In this document: positions 62,028 to 64,000 of the stretch, one piece after another
Position numbering within the stretch: the stretch's first letter is position 1
Layout of the letters: every line of letters begins with the position of its first letter
Assembly: GCA_046155895.1 (NCBI GenBank)
Contig: JBJXFB010000063.1
Coordinates: forward strand, 1 to 64,000
Reading direction: 5' to 3'
Source: DASYPQ01 sp046155895
Lineage (GTDB): Bacteria; Planctomycetota; UBA1135; GCA-002686595
Length of the DNA stretch: 64,000 bases
Translations under genes and position numbers: made by a program
The notes under the pieces: model-generated
What the model was told of the DNA's origin: nothing
Databases searched by the model: none
Seen by the model: the letters and a program-made list of their open reading frames with translations, nothing else

Positions 62028-63164
62028 TCAAGGAGTCACCGCGGGCTTCACGGGGCGTTGCGCGACTCGCCCGAGCCACCAGGCCTGCCAGTCCTCCTCA
62101 CGCAGCGAGGAGAAGCCGGCGCCCGAGACTTTTCCGAGCGCGCGCATCGCTCCGACTCGGACGGAAGTCTCCGGTCGGACGAGCAGGTCCATCAAGGCCT
62201 CGAGGCGGCGTTCGCGCGCCTCCTCCTCCGTCATCTTCGCGCCCTCCGGGACCCCCACCGGCAGTCCGTGCTCCCGCACGAGATCGACGACGCGCAGGAG
62301 CACCTCCGGCGAGCTCTCGCGATCGAGCTGCAGCAGGAACTCGTCGAGTACCTTCGTCCCCGCGCTCGCCACGGAGGCTTCGACCGCAGCGGCGCGCACG
62401 CGCGGCTCCACGTCGAGCAGGGCCTTCGCGAGCGCCTGCCGGATGCAGCGGCGCTTCAGGTCCTCCGACAACCGCAGGAGCGGCTGGCCGGCGACGTTCT
62501 GATCCCCGACGGCCCCGGCGAGCTCGGCGGTCGCGCGCAGCAGGCGACGGGCGCCGTCGAGATCGAGGACGAGATCGGTGACGACCCGGCACGCGGCCTC
62601 GAGGTCGAGGCGCTCGGACGGGCTCGCTCGCGATCCGCGGTCGAGCACGGGCCGCGCGGCGCGCACGAGGCCGGCGAGAGCCTCCGAAGCGGCCTGCGCT
62701 CCGGCGGGCTCCGCGTCCTTGGGGAGCCCGGTCGGAACGCCTGCGGAGAGGCGCGCGGCGGCTCGCGACAGCCCCAGGACGGCGCGTTCCCGGGAAAGGA
62801 CCCAGGGATCGAGGACCGCCAGGCGCGCGAACCACTCGACCTGGATAGCGGAGACCTGGGCCGAGGAGCCGTCGTGCTCCTCGAGCTCGACCAGGGTCTC
62901 GAGGCAGGTCTGGGCGGGGTCCTCGACCGCGGAGGGGTCCTTCTTCTCCAGGTTGGTCTCGATCCCGAGCGATCGCGTGAGCACGTGCCGGAAGAAGTAC
63001 TCCGTGTCGCCTTCGATCGCGGCCGTGTAGCGGTGCTCGGTCGATTCGTCGTGCAGCTGGTCCAGGTTCCAGGCCTTCGCTTCCACCACCTGGCAGCCGG
63101 AGGCGGGCATGCCGGCCAGCGCGGCGAGCAGGGGGACGGCGATCGGGAAGCGGGACGGTCGCAC
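62028..63164 (-). CDS. HEAT-like helical lipoprotein
   Basis: A 378-residue exported protein starting at GTG 63164. AGMPASGC is a possible lipobox. WNLDQLHDESTEHRYTAA begins the mature part, and helical repeats fill the rest (IRQALAKALLDVEPRVRAAAVEASV; LMDLLVRPETSVRVGAMRALGKV), HEAT-like in spacing. It is 19 bp upstream of the TTG of the next membrane gene. It is one of four helical-repeat exported proteins in the window, each unrelated in detail. The starting gap to the divergent gene at 63251 is 86 bp. Confidence 0.65.
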   Translation of the reverse strand: MRPSRFPIAVPLLAALAGMPASGCQVVEAKAWNLDQLHDESTEHRYTAAIEGDTEYFFRHVLTRSLGIETNLEKKDPSAVEDPAQTCLETLVELEEHDGSSAQVSAIQVEWFARLAVLDPWVLSRERAVLGLSRAAARLSAGVPTGLPKDAEPAGAQAASEALAGLVRAARPVLDRGSRASPSERLDLEAACRVVTDLVLDLDGARRLLRATAELAGAVGDQNVAGQPLLRLSEDLKRRCIRQALAKALLDVEPRVRAAAVEASVASAGTKVLDEFLLQLDRESSPEVLLRVVDLVREHGLPVGVPEGAKMTEEEARERRLEALMDLLVRPETSVRVGAMRALGKVSGAGFSSLREEDWQAWWLGRVAQRPVKPAVTP

Positions 63165-63250
63165 CGGGAGAGTCTATTCACGACAGGCGGCGGGTGGAAT
63201 CTCCAGCACGTGCTCGGCCGCTAGACTCCCTCGCTCCAGGGCCGGCGCGC

Positions 63251-64000
63251 ATGAACTCGACACTTCCCGTGCTGCGCCGCGCTCTGGGCCCCGGCCTTCT
63301 CCTCGCGGCGCTCGCCTTCCTCCCCGCGACGGCCTGGTTCCTCGTCGACGGACGACTGAAGATCGATCTCTCCGACGAAGGGTACCTCTGGTACGGAACG
63401 AAGGCGCTGCGCGACGGGCTCGTCCCGATGCGCGACTTCCAGGCCTACGACCCGGGCCGGTACGCGTGGACCGCGGCATGGAGCTTCGTCCTCGGCGAGA
63501 GCCTGGTGGCGCAGCGCTTCGCCTGCGTCCTCTTCGGCTGCCTCGGCGTGCTCGGCGGGCTGCTCGCCGCTCGCAGGCTCGGGCGCGACCCGTTCTTCCT
63601 CCTTTGCGTCGCTCTCGCGCTGGGCGCCTGGATGGCGCCGCGCTACAAGGTCTTCGACGGAAGCCTGGCGCTGATCTCGCTGTGGGCGGGTGTTCGGCTG
63701 CTCGAGAAACCCTCGATCCCGCGCCACTTCTGGATCGGAGTCCTGGGGGGGCTCGCGGCCTTCTTCGGCCGCAACCACGGCGCCTACCACCTCGCGGCAT
63801 TCGCGGCGCTGATCGTCTGGGCGTCCCGCGGCGCGGGCGCCGCCGCGACGGTACGTCGTGCTCTGGCCTGGATGGCCGGGATCGTCGTCGGGTATCTGCC
63901 CCAGCTCGTCCTGTTCGTCGCCGCGGACGGGTACTTCGACGCTTGGATCGATTCCATCGCCCTCCTCCTCGAGAAGGGCTCGAACCTCCCGGTCGCCGTG
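63251..64000 (+). CDS. GT39-like membrane glycosyltransferase, partial (runs off the right edge)
   Basis: An open frame of 250 codons from ATG 63251 to the window end with no stop. Hydrophobic helices (GLLLAALAFLPATAWFLV, VLFGCLGVLGGLLAA, FLLCVALALGAWMAP) and the loop KIDLSDEGYLWYGTKALRDG then PMRDFQAYDPGRYAW match ArnT/PMT-like (GT39/GT83) enzymes, with D-E in SDEGYLW as the candidate catalytic acid. It is the second such enzyme here (compare 58250) but not closely similar in sequence. It may add a sugar from a polyprenyl carrier to a surface lipid or protein. Confidence 0.75.
   Translation, partial: MNSTLPVLRRALGPGLLLAALAFLPATAWFLVDGRLKIDLSDEGYLWYGTKALRDGLVPMRDFQAYDPGRYAWTAAWSFVLGESLVAQRFACVLFGCLGVLGGLLAARRLGRDPFFLLCVALALGAWMAPRYKVFDGSLALISLWAGVRLLEKPSIPRHFWIGVLGGLAAFFGRNHGAYHLAAFAALIVWASRGAGAAATVRRALAWMAGIVVGYLPQLVLFVAADGYFDAWIDSIALLLEKGSNLPVAV

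Overview
The window is high-G+C bacterial DNA with tight gene packing: many ATGA or GTGA stop/start overlaps, convergent genes that overlap at their 3' ends, and frequent GTG and TTG starts. The gene families point to a member of the Planctomycetota. These include several secreted HEAT-repeat proteins, FG-GAP/VCBS surface proteins (one CRTAC1-like), a right-handed beta-helix protein, and a secreted protein ending in a Cys-rich CFGDG...CPC...FN.TNA..I.W domain that I recall from uncultured planctomycetes. No 16S rRNA is present, so this assignment is an inference. I see no CRISPR array, prophage or complete insertion sequence.

Layout. 1-4546 (minus): glycan/envelope operon with two GT4 glycosyltransferases, an ABC exporter and a partial phosphotransferase-like gene. 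4719-15522 (plus): secreted beta-helix protein, planctomycete-type secreted protein, thiL, tsaE, TolC-like outer membrane protein, HEAT lipoprotein and CRTAC1-like protein. 15532-21291: pseudopilin-like protein, CCA-transferase-like enzyme, UbiA prenyltransferase, a four-PDZ site-2 protease (rseP) and dxr. 21343-27430 (plus): Nudix hydrolase and purM, followed by four coupled genes that include a pseudo-hydrolase and a membrane spermidine-synthase-like protein, closed by a hairpin. 27508-30035: HEAT-repeat secreted protein and an intergenic region carrying a small MITE-like element. 30036-37643: soluble histidine kinase, sdhCAB, MaoC-like protein, an unrecognised acidic protein and CvpA-like protein. 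37662-39342: consensus-like promoter, cobalamin riboswitch and a secreted propeller-like protein. 39353-43922: NfuA-like protein, a degenerate HisKA-like protein, tRNA-Leu(CAA), dapB, ddl, a UDP-sugar pyrophosphorylase and a small unknown gene. 43974-54241 (minus): core block rpmF-plsX-fabH-fabD-fabG-acpP-fabF, preceded by recA-alaS and thpR. 54287-64000: FG-GAP lipoprotein, toroid-fold secreted protein, two GT39-like membrane glycosyltransferases (one cut by the window edge), PfkB kinase, an LPG-synthase-TM-like membrane protein and a HEAT-like lipoprotein.

How the parts fit. The window supplies core lipid (fab/plsX, dxr, ubiA), peptidoglycan precursor (dapB, ddl), respiration (sdh), translation (alaS, rpmF, tsaE, tRNA-Leu) and repair (recA) functions, with lineage-specific secreted proteins between them. 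The most original signals are the B12 riboswitch placed directly before a secreted propeller-like protein of unknown function, which suggests a BtuG-like cobalamin capture role, and the 154-bp inverted-repeat element flanked by 10-bp direct repeats at 29805-29978.
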